64,000 nt of DNA from Haberlea rhodopensis (taxonomy: Eukaryota > Streptophyta > Magnoliopsida > Lamiales > Gesneriaceae): NCBI GenBank assembly GCA_907163345.1, contig CAJQUN010000021.1, forward strand, positions 6,696,001-6,760,000, written 5' to 3'. Position 1 is the stretch's first letter, and each line of letters opens with the position of its first letter. Below the pieces are notes generated by a model that saw only the letters and a program-made list of their open reading frames with translations, had not been told where the DNA came from and searched no databases. The position numbers and the translations under genes were made by a program. This document shows, piece after piece, positions 58,930-64,000 of this stretch.

Positions 58930-61553
58930 TGTGAGGGCTCGATCCTAATGTGGTGTTTAATTAACACATAATGATTATTCGCGTAAACAGCGGAAGATTT
59001 ATTTCAAATGTCTTGTCAAACGGCCCTAAAAATTTTTCGCTTTTAGGTGATACATATATACTGATACTGAAAATATATAATTCCAGTTTCCAATTTAACA
59101 TGTTGATCATAACATAATTACCAAGTATAACATCAATCGGTAGTACCATAATTAAAATACAGATACTCGGGGCATACCCCGGTAAATTTAAAACAGAAGT
59201 CAAAATACTCTAACAACTACTGGGACTCAAAATATAAAACATAACCTGAGCTCGCTCTCAAGGAGCTCCGGTATTCATCAATGCTTCACCTCGAGCATCC
59301 GCAGTACGTCTACTTGTACCACCTATCATGCCCATACAACAAAGACATAACAACCCCCTGCGAATGGTGTATAACCTAGTACGAGAAATAAATAGAATCA
59401 CGTCAAGAATGACAAAGTATCATGTAATGCATACCATGTATGAATGCGATGTATGAATGGGTAAAAGGAATCGAATATCAAGATACCAAAATCGGAGTCC
59501 AAAGGAAGGTATAATGTCAGCTCGAGCAGAGGGTGGCAACACACGCACATTGCGCTAGGAGACTCATCCTATGTGCTGTGTTCGTCCATCCCTCGTGTCT
59601 AGGTTCGGTGACACGCGCGTGACTACAGTCGCTACCTATACTGTCTGTCATCGCCGCTCGTCGTCTCCGACACTCAGAGTGAATCAACACAGTCATAATC
59701 GTGGATATCAAAGAAATGATAGATCAATATGATATGCCCATTAATCATTTATGCATCAAATGACATATGCAACTCAATATATCATGCAATCTCATGTGAA
59801 ATCAATACATATCATGTAATTCACATATCATGTACTACAATGTATCTCAACATGTCATATAGTCACATAAGAATCACATAGTGACAATTAAATCATATAA
59901 TTCAATTAATGACATGTAAAATCATACAAAGCATCATTACACGTCTTCGTCAGACGTCATGATACAACTCATTTCAACGTACCTCGACCCAAGCTAATCT
60001 ACCGAGACTTCTCAGATCAACCCCGGAATCTATTAACCTGGTCATATATATTAAAAATTATCACTAAGTGCTTAAGTAGGCACAAAAGCTACAAGAAGTT
60101 TTAAGGATTGTTCCTACTGATTTTCCTTCCAAATTCAGACTGACCAGTTTTCGTAAAAAAAATCACAATAAATTCATAAGTTGTCCAAATGACCCAAATC
60201 CAGTGCTCAAAGTTCAAAAACTCGAAGGAATTCATTTTCTTCTCTAATGATGTCGAGCTAGTTTCTCCATTTAAATGTAGTAAAAACACTAAAAACGTAG
60301 CTTTTGAAACTCTGTTTTCTAGCTCGAGCAGTTTTAGTAAAATCGCCATAACTCTTTCATTTTAAATCCAAAGTGAGTGATTCGAGTGGCAAACAACAGC
60401 CAACTCAAAGTGCTAAATTACTTAAATCTGGACATGTTCCGAAATTCCTAGCCAAAAATGCTCAGGAACTCGAAGAACACACAGCATGGCATTTTCGCCC
60501 ACATGCAGGACATAGATTGAACACTTAAGTATAAAATTCATAACTACTCGGAAATAAGTCCGAATTGAGTCATCTTTTTTTTTTTTACAATTCAATAGAA
60601 TTCAAAGACCTACAATTTTCATTTGAAGACCGACATCAAAATCGAATATTAAGTTTGTCAAAAGTTCATAATTCTACACTGCATGTGCACTTTCAGCACA
60701 TGCAGAGGCGAATCTGGTACCCTTTAGTAAAATGAGCATATCTCACTCATTTCAAGTCCACATGGTCTCAAATGTTAACCACAGAACGACAACTCATATA
60801 TCTACAACATTTGTTTGGGGCTCAAAGTCAGATTCCGAAGTTAAGAAAATCGAAAATACAGAACAATCTATTGCATGCAACATCAAATATTTTCAGATTC
60901 TGTTTTAATAAAAAGACACCAACATTTTTGTGATTCTTCCTATAATTTTTGACCCAAAAGTTTTCCACCATGGCTCCTTCCTAGCTTGAACTCCTCCAAA
61001 CTTGCTTCAAAATTGAAAATTCTTGCACCTAACTAACACCCTTGTCTTGGGATTTCTAAATCACTAATTGCATGTAACATACATTAGTAATTGGAAGAGA
61101 TTTTGGTGCTAAGAGATGCTGAAAATTTCAAAACTTAAGTGGGAGAAAGAGGAGAGAAGGGGGAGAGAAGGAGGAGCATTGGGAATGAAGAGAGAGAGAA
61201 AAGCTAGCTAAAATTAAGAACCAAATCTGAAATTGCATGGTATGGGGCGTGAGATTCAAGGCTTCATTGCATGATTTTTAATTTATTTGATGTATTGTGG
61301 AATCCATGTCTCAATACATCACTATCTTGCAAGATTATTGGTCCAAAATCATGTATTAAACATGAGTTAAATTAATAAGTGACATGTGTTCTCCAAGTGC
61401 CATGTGATCATGCACATGCTCATGCACTAAAACATGTTCCACTAGTTTGTTGACCTATCGTGGTCCGGGATACCTTACTTCAAGTTTGTACTTTTAATTT
61501 TCCGGTTTCGCTTAAACATCGTTAATCCGGATTAATTAGCATCGGGGCCTTAC
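58930..61553 (-). mobile_element. Gypsy solo LTR, 2.6 kb, imperfect target duplication
   Basis: On the minus strand it starts TGTAAGGCCCCGATGC and ends GATCGAGCCCTCACA. The flanks ATCTC (58925-58929) and GTCTC (61554-61558) differ at one base. The end region resembles the 9041-11156 LTR family (TTTTCAGTAT, AATTTTTAGGGCC), so both belong to related long-LTR gypsy elements. No internal coding domain is present. Confidence 0.75.
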
Positions 61554-61558
61554 AGTCT

Positions 61559-62160
61559 CTGTGAAGAAGTCGAGGTTAGCCTGATCATATTAATCAAAAT
61601 CTACAAATAAGTAAGAGTACTCGGAACACTCACCGAATGGCATTTTTAAGGATGCACCTTTCGAGCTCCACAAGAACAAGTATAGCAGTCCGTCGCAATC
61701 AGCTATGCTAGATTATTGTACTGATCGCCAAGTTTACGACGAACCGACAGAATACGGTTCCTTCTCAACGTGACCCTTGATTGTCTTGCCCTTCGAGAGG
61801 TTTTATCTCCACTCCGTTGGACAATCATAAGGCTGGAGTAGACGAGTCGAGGTGTCTCTTTGGCTGCCACCAAGTCTTGCTTTGTAGTAGCCCGTTAGTC
61901 CTCCTTTCGAGCAGCTGATGAATTTGAAGAACCTAATGTCTCATCGCTATCCGAGGAGGATGAAGGCGGGTGAGGAAGAGTAGTAACTCTTTCCTCAGTA
62001 TACATATTTATTCCCTCATGAGGAATCATCCGAAGAAGAAGTCATACTTGATAAATGAATGCTCGAGAATCCTGAAGATCAGTTGCTCAATCGTCTGACG
62101 CTAGCTCGGAGGAAAGTCGAAGCAAATGGTGAAAACGACAGAATTGAGACGAGTATTTAT
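61559..62160 (-). other. Probable gypsy internal sequence, no intact domain
   Basis: Minus-strand frames are short and broken. A Ser/Asp-rich piece near 61930-62050 could be a degraded gag N-terminus. No diagnostic motif was found. Confidence 0.25.
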
Positions 62161-62930
62161 AGGTGGGCCCAAGCGTCAGAGGATCAGGACCGTTAAAATA
62201 AATTGGGATGGATGGTTATAGATTAACCTCGATAAACAAAACATCGTGAAACTTTTTGAATTTCGAGCGAGAAGAAAGGGAGGGAAAAAATTCCCGAGCA
62301 GGTCAAACCAGGATTTTACCCGAAACTTCAATATTCGTCTTGATTTACTTCAGGGGGTGAGGTGATGTCATATGATGAATCAGTTTCCTCGGGTAAAATC
62401 CCCCGCAAGTACCGAACAGAAGTATCCTGAGGACAACACTCCAAGCACAAGGTACCCGAGCACTATTAAACTCTGCTCGGCTTTTTGGTCAAAACTACAG
62501 CGGAATACCCAGACATAACGGACAAATTAACGGGTGCGGATGAATGTGCGTTAATGGCACGCGGAATTCTCAGAAACGTCTTGAGCCCATGACGCCATGA
62601 TCGAGGGAGATCATGTACCGGATTCTGCGCTCCTCAACCACCATGCTTTGCACTATAAATACCATCATGCCATCACACTTAAAGGGGGTTGGACTTTTGA
62701 TGCAAGAAACGACTCCGAAGAGAGCATCAAAGTCTAATCGGTCTTTTCCTTTGATTTTTTAGTAGTCTTGTTTAGAACATCGTTATTCATTTTTCGTGTC
62801 AAAGTCTTGTACCATCAAAATTTATAGTGAAGAATTTATACTTGACAAGGTCCCGTGATTTTTTCTTCATTCTTGAGGGTTTTCCAAATAAAAAATTGTG
62901 GCGTCTCTTATTAATTTTCTGTCACACACT
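62161..62930 (+). repeat. LTR-like sequence with TATA box
   Basis: It contains CTTTGCACTATAAATACC (TATA at about 62655) followed about 100 bases later by the end-like GAATTTATACTTGACAAGG tract. It looks like a retrotransposon LTR, but no partner copy was found. Confidence 0.3.
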
Positions 62931-64000
62931 CTATAAAAAAAAGAGTGATATTATCTGCACTCCGTTTTGTTATATATACTCCATTTTATGAATAAATTTT
63001 ACACATCAAGTGGAGTGAGGTAAACAAAACATGGAGAGCAAATAATATCAGCCATAAACATTCGGTATAAAAATGATTTTATAGAATAATTCGGATAAGT
63101 GTAATATTAGTCCCGAACTTTTATGACTAATTAAATATAATTTAAATTTTTTTTAATAAAATTAGTCCTACATAAATATCTTTTTCGGATTTAGTAACAA
63201 GAAAATTATTTTTTAACATAAATGATCCCAGCTTTTGTTAATGGTTTATAGAGCACTTTTATTAAACAATAATTTTTATGATACTATATTATAAAAATAT
63301 TTATATGTGACTACTTTTATTAAAACATAATTTATTTGGACTATATATAATTAAACATAAAAGTTTGAGACTAATTATCGCAAAGTTAACAAATAATTGA
63401 GACGAAGTCGTCTTCTAAAATATGTGGGTGCCAGATATAATTAAACTTTGGACAGTAGCAATTTATAGTGGTTTGAATGATAGAAAGATGTAAAGTAATT
63501 CATAACAATGACACCTTAATTCAGTAATAGAAAGAGATGTGCTCACGATTTCTGTCCTTGGGCTTGGAGACCTGCTTTCTTTCTGTAAGTCATTGGACGG
63601 TCGAGCCAATCTCATGGACATACACTTGCAAAACATTATAATTTTAAGATTATTATTGATATCCCGTGAGATATCAGACTAACACGTAAGACGTATATGT
63701 CATCAAAACTTCGGTTTAGTAGCTGCTATCCCCATGAGAATACACATTCATGTTGGATAAGAGACAGCATCAACCAAACCCAAAACTTCACACTTGGGAT
63801 GTAATACCTTAGCTTGATATTATTCCCTCGGACTGATGAAGACATGCGTCTACACGATGCCGACTTCCATCGCTGAAAGCAAGTTATGAAGCCGGCATAC
63901 AACATGTCTCTGAGTTATAGCTGATTCTTGGTATCGATGAAGCAATTGTTGGGTTTGTATGTCGATATGCGCGACTACTCAATGGGCTCTTATATTAACT
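62931..64000. other. AT-rich stretch, nothing recognised
   Basis: No gene, RNA or repeat terminus could be supported up to the window edge. Confidence 0.35.

Overview
The window is plant nuclear DNA, most likely from a eudicot. It is AT-rich, its genes carry GT-AG introns, and most of it is LTR-retrotransposon debris with plant-type primer-binding sites (TGGTATCAGAGC) and plant hAT/MITE termini. The species cannot be named from the sequence alone.

Only three host genes can be supported. (1) A nine-exon plastid Clp protease subunit, ClpP6 type, at 16545-20101 (+). (2) A LEW1/NUS1-type cis-prenyltransferase subunit on the opposite strand at about 21385/21490-23523, with untranslated exons probably reaching about 24060. 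The two are convergent, tail to tail. From memory, the Arabidopsis orthologues CLPP6 (At1g11750) and LEW1 (At1g11755) are also adjacent, so this is a small conserved block. (3) A three-exon polyol/monosaccharide transporter (PLT5 type) at 40694-46218 (-), whose second intron has grown to 3.7 kb through hAT-type insertions and a tandem duplication.

Left arm (1-16400): a Ty1/copia relic with two LTRs (561-3591, -); a second copia relic (4396-8633, +) split by a 2.3-kb solo LTR with a perfect 5-bp target duplication; a Ty3/gypsy 5' LTR with primer-binding site and partial gag (9041-11672); a mosaic of copia LTR pieces with several short-repeat arrays (11673-15405); and a hAT transposase BED-finger remnant.

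Middle (24500-40100): a 327-bp hAT MITE, a complete 350-bp TRIM, and a copia relic (26546-33300) holding a hAT element and a Helitron-like terminus plus long tandem AT-rich repeats. After these come LTR pieces and a truncated Tat-like gypsy element that is itself split by a solo LTR (37140-38610).

Right arm (46300-64000): LTR fragments, a second copy of the first copia family (49000-52219, -), a solo LTR (52614-54129), a LINE RNase-H tail, an LTR carrying a roughly 700-bp minisatellite (56243-58080), and another solo LTR (58930-61553).

No multi-gene system beyond these host genes and mobile elements is visible. The least ordinary signal is the repeated use of self-complementary GATC-rich motifs (such as GCTCGATCGATCGAGC) inside LTRs of several apparently unrelated retrotransposon families.
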